Positions 8,350-17,522 of a stretch of DNA of 64,000 nt are shown in pieces. The DNA is taken from assembly GCA_030271625.1 (NCBI GenBank), contig JARXKN010000001.1, positions 124,001 to 188,000 of the forward strand, written 5' to 3'. Each line of letters starts with the position of its first letter. The stretch's first letter is position 1. Made by a program: the position numbers and the translations under genes. Origin of the DNA: Patescibacteria group bacterium (GTDB lineage: Bacteria > Patescibacteriota > Saccharimonadia > Saccharimonadales > UBA4665). The notes beneath the pieces are model-generated. The model saw only the letters and a program-made list of their open reading frames with translations. It searched no databases and had not been told where the DNA came from.

Positions 8350-9219
8350 ATGAATCCAATGGCTGCAGATCAAATAAATCCTTCAGGGGCCGCTCCCAAC
8401 GCGTATCCAACTATTCCTGGCCTTCCGCCGCAGGCTCCTGTGGCCTACACCGGTAATCCCGGCACCGCTGGCATGGTAGCACCGCCTAAAACTAACCCCA
8501 ACAGCACTCAAAACACGCTGCAGATTGCTGAAATCCGTGATGGTATCGTTATTATGAGCGACGGCTCGTACCGCTCGGTCATTATGGTAAAAAGTATTAA
8601 CTTTGATTTAATGAGCGGGCCAGAGCAGGAAGCTGTTGAATACAGTTATCAAGGCTTCTTAAACTCACTGTATTTCCCGATTCAAATATTTGTTCGCTCG
8701 CAAAAAGTCGACTTAGGGCCGTATATCGAGCGACTAGATAAAATCCGGACTGAGCACGACAACATGCTGTTAGCCTTGCTTATGGAAGACTACATTGGCT
8801 ACATCGATGCTTTGAGCCAGCAGACCAACATTATGGACAAAAAATTCTACGTGGTAATTCCGTTCTTCCCGGTGGCCGACGTCCAGAAGGCGCTAACGCA
8901 AAGCAAAAACTTCTTTAGTGGCCTCAACGGTGTCTTTAGTAAAAAAGAACAGCACGTCACTATCAATGAAGCTGAGTTAGAGAACGCCAAGAGTGAGCTA
9001 CGTAACCGGGTTCAAGCAGTACTGTCTGGATTATTGCAGTGTAGTATTCAAGGCCTGCCGCTCGATACCCAAGAATTAATCGAATTGTATTACGATACCT
9101 ACAACCCAGATACGGCAACTCGCCAGAAGCTTAAAAACTTCAATGATTTAACTGCCGATATTGTTACTAAAGGCCAGGGCACCGCGACCCAAGCCCACCT
9201 GCAACGGGAGCTCCAGTAA
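8350..9219 (+). CDS. TraC-like / VirB4 N-terminal-domain protein
   Basis: 289 residues with a disordered Pro-rich head (1-50). A globular domain then resembles the N-terminal, non-ATPase part of VirB4/TraC (IRDGIVIMSDGSYRSVIMVKS about residues 58-78, then YIGYIDALSQQTNIMDKKFYV; quoted as short motifs GIVIMSDGSYRSV and MDKKFYVVIPF). It has no Walker motif. Its stop overlaps the start of the ATPase gene by one base (TAATG). So the membrane-docking half and ATPase half of VirB4 are encoded as two coupled genes here. It should be cytoplasmic and attached to the secretion channel. Confidence 0.78.
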   Translation: MNPMAADQINPSGAAPNAYPTIPGLPPQAPVAYTGNPGTAGMVAPPKTNPNSTQNTLQIAEIRDGIVIMSDGSYRSVIMVKSINFDLMSGPEQEAVEYSYQGFLNSLYFPIQIFVRSQKVDLGPYIERLDKIRTEHDNMLLALLMEDYIGYIDALSQQTNIMDKKFYVVIPFFPVADVQKALTQSKNFFSGLNGVFSKKEQHVTINEAELENAKSELRNRVQAVLSGLLQCSIQGLPLDTQELIELYYDTYNPDTATRQKLKNFNDLTADIVTKGQGTATQAHLQRELQ

Positions 9220-11147
9220 TGGCCTTCGGTAAGAATAAACAACCGGCCCTTGATCCTGTCGCCATTGCGCAGCAGCAGCGCGCCCGCGAAGAGTTAGAAG
9301 TTAGTGCTGCCTTTCAAAAAGGCATTACCGCCTTACGCGATTTTATTGCCCCTAGCTCAATTGAATTTTCTAGCACTCACTTCCAGCTAGGCACTCGTTT
9401 TGCTCGTACCTACTATGTCTACGGCTATCCTCGCCAGCTCTACACGGGTTGGCTGTCGGGTATGGTCAATCTCGACGAAGTCATGGATATGAGCATGTAC
9501 GTGTACCCGGTGGAGAGCCAGGTGGTACTGGAAAACCTCCGTAAAAAAGTTACGCAGCTAGAAGCTGGTATCCAGATTGAGGCTGAAAAAGGCCGTGTTC
9601 GTGACCCAGGAAAGCAAGCCGCCATCATTGATGCCGAAGAAATGCGCGACAAACTACAGGTGGGCGAGGAGCGTTTCTTCCGCTTCGGACTGTACTTCAC
9701 TATCTACGCCGGCTCAATTGATGAGCTAGAATTTGTCAGTCATAAAGTTGAGTCTATGCTGGGCCAGCAACTTATTTACAGTAAAGCAGCCACCAGCCAG
9801 CAAGAGCAGGGGCTAAACAGCACCGTGCCGCAAATGAGCGATGAACTACAGATTCGCCGCAACATGAGTACCGGCGCCCTCAGTACTAGCTTTCCGTTCA
9901 CTAGTGCTGATCTATCGCAAGATAACGGCATTCTGTATGGCGTAAATATGCACAACTCGGGCTTGGTTATTTTTGACCGCTTTAGCTTAGAGAATGGTAA
10001 CTCGGTTGTCTTCGCGAAGTCTGGTGCCGGTAAGTCGTTTACAGTGAAGCTCGAGGCGCTGCGCAGCATGATGTTTGGTACCGAGATCTTTATTATTGAC
10101 CCAGAAAACGAATATCAGCGGATGTGTGAAGCTGTTGGCGGCGCCTATGTTCGCTTAAGCCTTAGTTCGGCGACCCGGATTAACCCCTTCGACTTGCCGC
10201 AAGTGGTGGATAGCGAAGAGGCTGATAACGCCCTGCGCTCTAACTTAATTACGCTGCACGGCCTACTACGCTTGATGATGGGTGGTGCCCAAGCCCAAAT
10301 GATGGGTGGCAATTCGGCGCTTATGCCAGCATTAGCCCCGAGCGAAGAAGCCGATCTAGACGCAGCGCTAATTGAGACCTACGCCAAAGCCGGTATTACT
10401 AACGACCCACTAACGCACACCGGCCGACCACCAACCATTGCCGATCTGTATGACACCCTCCTGCACATGGGCGGTAGTGGTCCACAATTAGCCCAACGCT
10501 TACGTAAGTACACCACCGGTACTTTTGCCGGCATCTTTAGTCAGCAATCAAACATAAACATCAATAATCCACTAGTTGTGTTTAACATCCGTGACCTAGA
10601 AGATGAACTGCGACCAGTGGCGATGTACATTGTCCTAAATTACATCTGGAACAAAACTAAGAGTGACATGAAGAAGCGTATCTTAATCGTTGATGAAGCT
10701 TGGCAGTTAATGAAGTACGAGGACTCAGCTAACTTCTTGTTTAGCCTGGCAAAGCGGGCACGAAAGTATAACCTTGGTATTACTACCATCACCCAGGACG
10801 TGGAGGACTTTATGGGTTCACGCATGGGCCGAGCAATTGTAGCCAACGCTAGTATGCAAATACTGCTCAAGCAATCGACTTCAGCCGTCGACGTACTGGC
10901 TGACGTCTTTAAGCTGACTAGCGAAGAGCGCAAACGCCTTAGTCAGTTCCCGGTTGGGCAGGGGTTATTCTTTGCGGGCCAAAACCACGTCCATATCCAA
11001 GTTACTGCCAGCCCTACAGAAACTGGCTTAATAACTACTAACCCGCAGCAAATAGCCCAAATGAACCAGGCTAATCAGCAGGGTGAATTCAGTCAGCCGC
11101 AAGGTACGATTGACCTCAGTAACCGGCTGTTTCCCGGTAGCGTATAA
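9219..11147 (+). CDS. VirB4 family T4SS ATPase
   Basis: 642 residues. It drives assembly of the pilus and channel by ATP hydrolysis at the cytoplasmic face. The Walker A motif KSGAGKSFT lies at about residues 266-274, Walker B RILIVDEAW at about 488-496, and the RecA-type sensor Q motif TTITQDVEDF about 520. The first 230 residues are the VirB4 N-terminal region. The C-terminus ends in a Gln/Asn-rich tail. It is translationally coupled to the preceding gene. Large T4SS ATPases include VirD4 and VirB11, but the HAS-barrel-like N-terminus, gene order and length favour VirB4. Confidence 0.92.
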   Translation: MAFGKNKQPALDPVAIAQQQRAREELEVSAAFQKGITALRDFIAPSSIEFSSTHFQLGTRFARTYYVYGYPRQLYTGWLSGMVNLDEVMDMSMYVYPVESQVVLENLRKKVTQLEAGIQIEAEKGRVRDPGKQAAIIDAEEMRDKLQVGEERFFRFGLYFTIYAGSIDELEFVSHKVESMLGQQLIYSKAATSQQEQGLNSTVPQMSDELQIRRNMSTGALSTSFPFTSADLSQDNGILYGVNMHNSGLVIFDRFSLENGNSVVFAKSGAGKSFTVKLEALRSMMFGTEIFIIDPENEYQRMCEAVGGAYVRLSLSSATRINPFDLPQVVDSEEADNALRSNLITLHGLLRLMMGGAQAQMMGGNSALMPALAPSEEADLDAALIETYAKAGITNDPLTHTGRPPTIADLYDTLLHMGGSGPQLAQRLRKYTTGTFAGIFSQQSNININNPLVVFNIRDLEDELRPVAMYIVLNYIWNKTKSDMKKRILIVDEAWQLMKYEDSANFLFSLAKRARKYNLGITTITQDVEDFMGSRMGRAIVANASMQILLKQSTSAVDVLADVFKLTSEERKRLSQFPVGQGLFFAGQNHVHIQVTASPTETGLITTNPQQIAQMNQANQQGEFSQPQGTIDLSNRLFPGSV

Positions 11148-11180
11148 TACTATACATAAGAGTTTTTAGGTAAAACCAAT

Positions 11181-13607
11181 ATGGCAACAAATACTGTCTA
11201 TGACGACGATACCAGTGAGCAGGGTTTAGGCTCTGTTTCTGACCCAAATAATCTACGTATTAAATCTTTGAACAGTTCCCAGCTACAGCAAGCAGAGGAT
11301 GATGTCGATGGGTCAGACGAGGATGATCAAGATGAGAACGATGAACAGGAAAACTCCGACACTAACGAGCCTTCGTCTTCCGAAGCGCCAGGCGAAGCAT
11401 CGTTATTTAACGATGAAGACGACCGCTCTTTTGTAGACAAGAATAAGAATAAACTTATTGTTGGTGGTGGTATTGGCGGTGGGGCGTTGCTGATCATTGG
11501 CTTCGCTTTCTTTCTCTTTGCGTTTTTAGGTCCTTTAAAAACCGTTCACTTCGCAACTATCTTGCGATCAGTTGGTTTTGCTCGATTTAACCTATATACC
11601 CGCCGGGTATATGCTCGAACGACGTTTGATGCTGCCGTACTCACATCAGATAGTACTGGTAATTTTAAGCTTGAAAAACGCAGCCTTTCGGAAAAATTAC
11701 GACGAGTTAACCCGGAAAAACAGCTTCGCGTTCTCGGCAATGAGGATGCCTTAAAATTTAAGTTTGATGGTAAGTCAACCTTTGGGGGGCTCAGAAAAAC
11801 CAACGCCTTTAAAGGAGTAGAGGTAAATGGTAAAAGTATTACGCTGGATGAGCTTGCGAAGCAGAACTTCCCAAAAGCAGAGTCATACGATAAGTTATCG
11901 GCGAGACAAAGATGGACAGTGGAGTCACAATTTGTAAGCCAGATTCAGACGGGGCTATCAGATAGACTGTCGGTAGGAAACCGAGCCTTTCGTTCTAGTG
12001 TTTATAACGGCTTCCGGCAGGCTGCCGGCATCTCCATGGTTAAGTGGGTTAATAAAGCAAAAGAGTTTGCCGGTAAAACACCTGCTGAAGCCGAGAAACT
12101 TAATCTTCAGGAGACCGAACAAAGGATAAGTGGTGCCGGTGCAAAATCGGGCATAAGTGAGATTAACAATGAAGCTGACCAATATCGAAAAGATGTGCTC
12201 AAGGCAGCGGAGGCTGGCAAGCCAACGGCCGACGTCAGGCCAATTTCGAAATTAAACGGCAAGATTGCCGATGCTTCAGGGGGAGTATTTTTAGCCACCG
12301 CTGCTTGTATTATCCATGACCTCAATAATTCGATAGCCCAAGCAAAACTACAACGTGAACGAGGCTCTCTCCAGATGGGTCACGATGTCTTAACTGCAGC
12401 TGATCAAATTAAGAAGGGGGATATTACCGGCGAAGCACTGGGAGCCGAGAATGCTAGGTGGGACGGCGCCGAAGGTTCCGTCTTATATAAACAGGCTACT
12501 GGCGAAAATATAACACGGGCCGACACTAACCAGTTGAGCAGTATTCCAACCACCGATCCGCAGTCTACCTTTGGTGACGTAATTAGTATCGTAAATGGGG
12601 TTGCAGATAATATTACCATTCCGGTTCCTGGCCTAGCATCAGCTTTACATGCTATTGGTTTGGGGAGTGTAGTAACAGGCATCCAAGATAAAGAATGCGA
12701 GGTAATTTTAAACCAGTACGTACAGTATGGTATTGCCGGAGGAGAACTGGTTGTAACCGTTGCGACAGTGGGTGGTGCAGAAGGAGTAATTCAAGGTATT
12801 AAAGCAGCGCTTTATGGTGCCCTTAAGTTAACGGGGACGGTAGGTTTAGGTGAAATATTAGGCAAATTAATAGATAATTCCATAAAAAATATTGCTGGCA
12901 CTGAGTATTCAGGGGTACAAACTGGTACCGACCTATACAGTCAATCAGCAGTGGGCGTAGACGCACTAGCACAACCAGGGAATAGGATGATATCTTATGG
13001 CCGGCACCTCGACTCACAAGAAGTAACCGGCAGCCAGCAGTTGGCAATGTCAGAAATTAAAGCCGAGAACAGCAAGTCGTCGGCAGCCAACCGCTATCTT
13101 GCTATCGATAACCCAACATCACTGCTGGGGAGCCTGGTTGCTAAAATGCCCGTTAGTTTTTCGACTCTCTTTTTAAGCTTACGTAGCTCGATGCTACACC
13201 TTAGTAACTTACTAGTATCGCCTGGTAATCTCATGGGTAGCTTCGGTAGTTTACTGACGGCTGGACATCCGGCTTTTGCGGCATCAGTAACTACGGTAAA
13301 TGGCGGAGATTTCGGGATAGACGAACAAGGCTGGTCCAATCAAGAGCTTGATCGGATTGATACCGATCCATCGTTTTCAGGATTAGCCTTGGCTCAGTTT
13401 GTTGAGCCTCGCTACGACGAATTGGACAGTAAATATAGCCCTTGTTACACCTATGAATTACAGAGCCAAAAACCTAGCAACTGCGATGACTTGTTATCGC
13501 CAAAATCTGCTAACTACGAGGAGTCTCTTAAGTGGCGCGCTTACATGGCAGAGTCGTACGCAGCCGACTCTCTATCTAAAAACTTAGGTTCGGACGTGAC
13601 GCAATAA
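11181..13607 (+). CDS. Large bitopic membrane protein of the T4SS operon, function unknown
   Basis: 808 residues. A strongly acidic N-terminus (1-85, many Asp/Glu) should be cytoplasmic. One clear membrane helix follows (about 92-117, glycine-rich start). The rest would be outside. The exported part has a basic segment next to the membrane, a mixed alpha/beta middle, and three hydrophobic patches (about 455-475, 515-555, 655-700) that could be membrane-interacting or further helices. It overlaps the hydrolase gene by one base (TAATG at 13605-13609). Its position after VirB4 is that of a VirB8/VirB10-like scaffold or surface adhesin, but I see no motif that proves either. Confidence 0.72.
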   Translation: MATNTVYDDDTSEQGLGSVSDPNNLRIKSLNSSQLQQAEDDVDGSDEDDQDENDEQENSDTNEPSSSEAPGEASLFNDEDDRSFVDKNKNKLIVGGGIGGGALLIIGFAFFLFAFLGPLKTVHFATILRSVGFARFNLYTRRVYARTTFDAAVLTSDSTGNFKLEKRSLSEKLRRVNPEKQLRVLGNEDALKFKFDGKSTFGGLRKTNAFKGVEVNGKSITLDELAKQNFPKAESYDKLSARQRWTVESQFVSQIQTGLSDRLSVGNRAFRSSVYNGFRQAAGISMVKWVNKAKEFAGKTPAEAEKLNLQETEQRISGAGAKSGISEINNEADQYRKDVLKAAEAGKPTADVRPISKLNGKIADASGGVFLATAACIIHDLNNSIAQAKLQRERGSLQMGHDVLTAADQIKKGDITGEALGAENARWDGAEGSVLYKQATGENITRADTNQLSSIPTTDPQSTFGDVISIVNGVADNITIPVPGLASALHAIGLGSVVTGIQDKECEVILNQYVQYGIAGGELVVTVATVGGAEGVIQGIKAALYGALKLTGTVGLGEILGKLIDNSIKNIAGTEYSGVQTGTDLYSQSAVGVDALAQPGNRMISYGRHLDSQEVTGSQQLAMSEIKAENSKSSAANRYLAIDNPTSLLGSLVAKMPVSFSTLFLSLRSSMLHLSNLLVSPGNLMGSFGSLLTAGHPAFAASVTTVNGGDFGIDEQGWSNQELDRIDTDPSFSGLALAQFVEPRYDELDSKYSPCYTYELQSQKPSNCDDLLSPKSANYEESLKWRAYMAESYAADSLSKNLGSDVTQ

Positions 13608-14785
13608 TGTTATCGGGGCTACGAAAAACTGTTCAAAGAATTAGCCTCATACTTATGGTTGGCTTGTACTGTTTTAGCGGCATTGTGTCTGCGGCGCCCA
13701 ATCCGGCGGACGACTTAAACGCCATATATTTTGATACTCCGTTTTATGATCCAAACGGCTCAAAGGCCTGCTCCGCATCTCCGGCCGGTAACGGTGGAAT
13801 AGTGCCGGCGTCTGTTGACGGCGATAACGTAAACATCGCCTATCATTTCTTTGTTTCGAACGGCTACAGCCCGGCTCAGTCTGCCGGAATCGTTGGTAAC
13901 TTTATGTATGAAGCACCGGGGCCGCCAGTGGTTAATCCAGCCGACACCAATAGTATTGGTGCGCACGGCATAGCTCAGTGGCTGGGTGGCCGTAAAACCG
14001 AACTTCGGGTGTGGGTGACGGCTGAAGGAAAAGATCCTGAATCGTTAGCCGGGCAACTAGATTTTGTAATACACGAATTACAAACCAGCAATACGGGGGC
14101 TCGCGACAAGTTAAAACTAACTACCGACCCCCGCAGCGCAGCGCTGTCGTGGTTTAAATACTACGAACGAGCCGGCGACAGTTCCGGCCCGGCCCGAGCC
14201 GATAATGCAGCGAATGTTTTCACAAAATATGGCAACGACACAACCGGCACCACTACAGCGCTAAGTAGTGCAGGGGCGGCTAGCTCATCTTGTTCGGGGG
14301 CTGTCGGATCGGTGGACCTAAACTGTCCGACAGCAACCGGTGGCGCCAAAATACTCTGCGCGGCAGAACGTTTTGATCCATTAGCTTATGTTTTTGGTGG
14401 TGGACATGGAGCCAGTGCCGCTACCTTTATGCAGCATTTTAATAGTGGTAGGTATGACGGCCTAGATTGCAGCAGCTTGGTCGGCATAGCTGTATATAAC
14501 GCCTTCGGGGTAGACGATATACGGGTAAGCTCGGGTTATGCCTCGGATAAAAACTGGCAGGCTATACCGGTCGATCAAGCTACGACCGGCGATCTACTCT
14601 GGAGTTACGGTCACGTCGAGTTTGTGGTTGAAAATAAAGGAGGCGGAAATTTCAGAGATTTTGGCGCCCACACAGCTAACGCTCCATTGGACAAGCAAAT
14701 TGGATTTGATAATTTAAACGTCTCGAATTTTCCTGATGGAATTGGCGGGGCACTGCGCTATATTGGACCGGGGTCTGTAAGATGA
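13607..14785 (+). CDS. T4SS peptidoglycan hydrolase: phage-tail-type lysozyme plus NlpC/P60 domains
   Basis: 392 residues with a signal peptide cut near IVSAAPN. Domain 1 (about 75-200) resembles phage tail lysozyme (FFVSNGYSPAQSAGIVGNF, then HGIAQWLGGR). Domain 2 (about 250-390) is NlpC/P60-like, with the nucleophile in GLDCSSLVG, a catalytic His in SYGHVEFVVE, and a later His near DFGAHTAN. Such two-domain enzymes cut glycan and peptide bonds to let a Gram-positive T4SS cross the wall (the VirB1/CwlT role). It acts outside the membrane. Neighbour overlaps of 1 and 4 bases show one operon. Confidence 0.85.
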   Translation: MLSGLRKTVQRISLILMVGLYCFSGIVSAAPNPADDLNAIYFDTPFYDPNGSKACSASPAGNGGIVPASVDGDNVNIAYHFFVSNGYSPAQSAGIVGNFMYEAPGPPVVNPADTNSIGAHGIAQWLGGRKTELRVWVTAEGKDPESLAGQLDFVIHELQTSNTGARDKLKLTTDPRSAALSWFKYYERAGDSSGPARADNAANVFTKYGNDTTGTTTALSSAGAASSSCSGAVGSVDLNCPTATGGAKILCAAERFDPLAYVFGGGHGASAATFMQHFNSGRYDGLDCSSLVGIAVYNAFGVDDIRVSSGYASDKNWQAIPVDQATTGDLLWSYGHVEFVVENKGGGNFRDFGAHTANAPLDKQIGFDNLNVSNFPDGIGGALRYIGPGSVR

Positions 14786-15384
14786 ATAATAAACGAAATA
14801 AAATAATTACCCTAGCAACATTATTCTTGTTGTTAGTATTGGTCTTCGTACTTCAGCTCGGGGGCGGCAAAACAGGGACTGTAAGTATTAGCGTAGCAAC
14901 CCCAGACGCCGTTGGACTAAAAGCTACGTTAAACGGCACTAGTGTGGCTGTTTCCAATCAATCAAAAACTTTCAAATTAGAGCCGGGTGCTTACGATCTA
15001 CTAGTTTCGAAACCCAACTACGCGACATACAAATCTTCGTTCACGCTTACGGAAAAAACCGATTTAGTGATAACCGTCCCTTTGCATAGAGTGATGTCAG
15101 CCGAGCTTTTAAGTTGGCAGCAGGTGGCAGGCGGTGATGCTGCTACACCAGGCGCAAAATTAACGGCAGTTAGTTACTTTTACGATAAAACCTGGGCAGT
15201 AGCTGTAATCAATTACAACGGCAACATTGGCCAAGCAATATTAAAGTTCGATGATACAACCAATAAATGGACAATTGTATCTGGTCCGAGCACGCTTTTT
15301 ACTAAGGAAAGTGTCCGGAGCGTACCCGTCAAAGTTCAAGAATTCCTTAATAAAAATCATTACATAGAAAGCGGGAACTTATGA
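14782..15384 (+). CDS. Membrane-anchored PEGA-like domain protein
   Basis: 200 residues. One N-terminal membrane helix (about 8-26) is followed by a PEGA-like beta domain (about 33-108: GTVSISVATPDAVGLKATLNG, cited as VSISVATPDAV; LEPGAYDLLVSKPNY). A second exported domain (about 115-200) is of unknown type. PEGA domains are found in surface proteins and may bind cell-wall material. The ATGA overlap with the previous gene and the 4-base overlap with the next place it in the T4SS operon. It could be a wall-spanning accessory factor. Confidence 0.72.
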   Translation: MNNKRNKIITLATLFLLLVLVFVLQLGGGKTGTVSISVATPDAVGLKATLNGTSVAVSNQSKTFKLEPGAYDLLVSKPNYATYKSSFTLTEKTDLVITVPLHRVMSAELLSWQQVAGGDAATPGAKLTAVSYFYDKTWAVAVINYNGNIGQAILKFDDTTNKWTIVSGPSTLFTKESVRSVPVKVQEFLNKNHYIESGNL

Positions 15385-16445
15385 GCACTCTTAGCCGAAA
15401 ACGAATTCTTGTGGTGCTAGCTTGTCTATTGGCGGGGGTCTTCGCGCTATCGTTCCTTTTACCCGTAAGTGAATCTGGCCCTACTATTAACCAAAGGTTG
15501 CGGTTACCAAAAATTTTATCTAGCGCCGTAACTTATAACGAACACTCAATACTCTATAGCGCAGGTAGTAATTTAGCTACCTACGACATTATCACCGGCA
15601 AGATTTCTCCCTTAGGCCCAGTCGATACTGTCCGAGAGTTAGAAAATATAGATAATTTAGCTATTTCGGAGGATAAAAAATACGCCATATTTCATCTAGA
15701 TCATACCTTGCCTACTGGCTTGCTGTCGGGGCAACTGCTCCAGCTTAAACTACCGGTGGAGCAGGATTATTGGTGGAAATACGATTTTAATTCTCAAAAA
15801 TTTGCACCCTTACCGGGCCGTCCACTCTTGGCAAAAATCTATGGAAATACAATTTATACACTTGGTATTGCCGGGGCGCAGGAAACAATAAACACCTACA
15901 ATACTTCTGACTTAAAGCCCGTAAAGACAATCTCCGTGCCTGCTGTAAGTGATTTCTATATTACGAAAGGGGGGATTGTACTGCAAAAAACTAACCATGA
16001 CGTCTTATTGACTAGCGATGGAGTCGTTAGTACGGTCCTGCTTAAAGCAGCGACGGTTGTAGGCGTCGCCTCTGATCAAAATCATCTTTTTGTCTTAAAC
16101 ACAGAGTCTAATACCCGCACTCTAAGCCTAGTATCGGTCGACGATGCAAGCAAAAAAATAATCGAGAAGCGAGTAGTAGATAAACCAGTCGTTATGAACG
16201 GGATAGTGTTATACAGCTCGGGGAGAAATCAAGACTTTACCGATAGAAAACTTCATACGTTCAACACGACAACTCAGAAAAAACAGACATGGCAACTCAG
16301 TGATGATGCGGTTGCGCAAAAGAATAACCCAGCTACACCAATCACATTAATTGGTGACAGCGCTGCGATTGTTACTGACAACACTAACTACTATCTCATT
16401 GGTGGGGGTTTAGCCAAACTACCGCAATCACTGGCAGCGAACTAG
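15381..16445 (+). CDS. Membrane-anchored, beta-propeller-like protein, last gene of the T4SS operon
   Basis: 354 residues with a single N-terminal helix (about 9-27). The exported region is built of repeated short beta strands and turns (ILYSAGSNLATYDIITGK, ITLIGDSAAIVTDN), suggesting a propeller similar to TolB/WD-like surface domains. No catalytic motif is seen. The start overlaps the upstream stop (ATGA). The stop codon shares the CTAG at 16442-16445 with convergent recF. A role in the surface-exposed part of the secretion apparatus is inferred from position only. Confidence 0.68.
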   Translation: MSTLSRKRILVVLACLLAGVFALSFLLPVSESGPTINQRLRLPKILSSAVTYNEHSILYSAGSNLATYDIITGKISPLGPVDTVRELENIDNLAISEDKKYAIFHLDHTLPTGLLSGQLLQLKLPVEQDYWWKYDFNSQKFAPLPGRPLLAKIYGNTIYTLGIAGAQETINTYNTSDLKPVKTISVPAVSDFYITKGGIVLQKTNHDVLLTSDGVVSTVLLKAATVVGVASDQNHLFVLNTESNTRTLSLVSVDDASKKIIEKRVVDKPVVMNGIVLYSSGRNQDFTDRKLHTFNTTTQKKQTWQLSDDAVAQKNNPATPITLIGDSAAIVTDNTNYYLIGGGLAKLPQSLAAN

Positions 16446-17500
16446 CCGCCAAGCGCAATAACATGACAAGTTTCAGTAAAGTTCTGAATCACCACGTCGG
16501 CGTCGGTGGTGGTTATAAACGTTTGGTAATCGCGCAGATAGCTGGTTAGGGCGCGGCGGCGGGCGCCGTCTAGTTCGCTGAAGACGTCGTCTAGTAACAG
16601 TATGGGAGAAATGTCACGAGCCGCTCGTAGCATGTCGAGCTCTAATATTTTCAAGGCTAACACGGCGGTTCGGCTCTCACCGCGAGAGGCTGACAGGGCT
16701 GCTGGTTGGTTGTCAAAGGTTACTAATAGGTCTTCGCGGTGCGGGCCGGAACCGGTAAAACCACGGGCTTGGTCTAACACTAAATCTGACTCTAATTTCT
16801 TTAGTAGTTGGGTCTGGTAGTTATCAGGGGTGAAACGGCAGGCATAAGCCAATTGAACGTGGGTAGAACTGTGCGACAAATCACTATACAGCGAGCTTAA
16901 ATGGTCGTTTAAAGCGGCTGTTAATCTGGAGCGAGCGCGAACAATGTGACCCGCCGCCTCGCTTAAGCGAATATTCCAAGCGAACAGCTGTCCGTGAGCC
17001 ATCAGGGCCGGCTGTTTAAGCAGACTGTTGCGCTGAGCCAGGATTCTCTTATACTCACGACGTAATTGGCCGTAGCCGGCCTCAGTTTGCTCCAACAGGT
17101 CATCTAGGTACTGCCGGCGTTGTTCAGGCGATCCGGCTAGCAGCTGGAGGTGATTCGGTTCAAACAGCACAACTGGTAATTTATCTTTTAATGACAGGCG
17201 GCGGATAACTTTACCGCCAAACTCAAAGGTTTTGGTAGGGCGGGGATCGAGAACAATTTTCATGGTTCGGTCATGGTCGTTAGAATCGTGACTGTCCAAC
17301 CGGGCCCAGGGTTGGTCACGCTGGACTAGTTCGGCGTCGCTCACACGGTACGAGCTGCCGGCGGCTAGCACTAATATTGCTTCTAATAGATTAGTCTTAC
17401 CGCTAGCGTTCGGCCCGACGATAATATTGACGCCGGGTTGGAATTCGAACGAATCGTCATCGTAGGAACGGAAGTGTTGCAGCCGCAAGTCAGTAATCAT
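16442..17500 (-). CDS. recF: DNA replication and repair protein RecF
   Basis: 352 residues, usual RecF length. An SMC/ABC-type ATPase that helps load RecA at single-strand gaps. Walker A is GPNASGKT (residues 29-36), the ABC-like signature is GSGPHREDLL near 260, and Walker B is LLLDDVFSELD near 305. The minus-strand -10 TATACT (17512-17507) lies exactly 6 bases before the ATG, with no Shine-Dalgarno, so its own transcript would be leaderless although it lies behind dnaN. The stop shares CTAG with the convergent T4SS gene. Confidence 0.95.
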   Translation of the reverse strand: MITDLRLQHFRSYDDDSFEFQPGVNIIVGPNASGKTNLLEAILVLAAGSSYRVSDAELVQRDQPWARLDSHDSNDHDRTMKIVLDPRPTKTFEFGGKVIRRLSLKDKLPVVLFEPNHLQLLAGSPEQRRQYLDDLLEQTEAGYGQLRREYKRILAQRNSLLKQPALMAHGQLFAWNIRLSEAAGHIVRARSRLTAALNDHLSSLYSDLSHSSTHVQLAYACRFTPDNYQTQLLKKLESDLVLDQARGFTGSGPHREDLLVTFDNQPAALSASRGESRTAVLALKILELDMLRAARDISPILLLDDVFSELDGARRRALTSYLRDYQTFITTTDADVVIQNFTETCHVIALGG

Positions 17501-17506
17501 ACTGGT

Positions 17507-17512
17507 AGTATA
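17507..17512 (-). promoter_or_regulatory. -10 box for leaderless recF
   Basis: Reads TATACT on the minus strand. Six bases separate it from the recF ATG (17500), so the predicted first transcribed base is the A of the start codon. No good -35 is seen. Confidence 0.6.
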
Positions 17513-17522
17513 ACGGGTTAAT

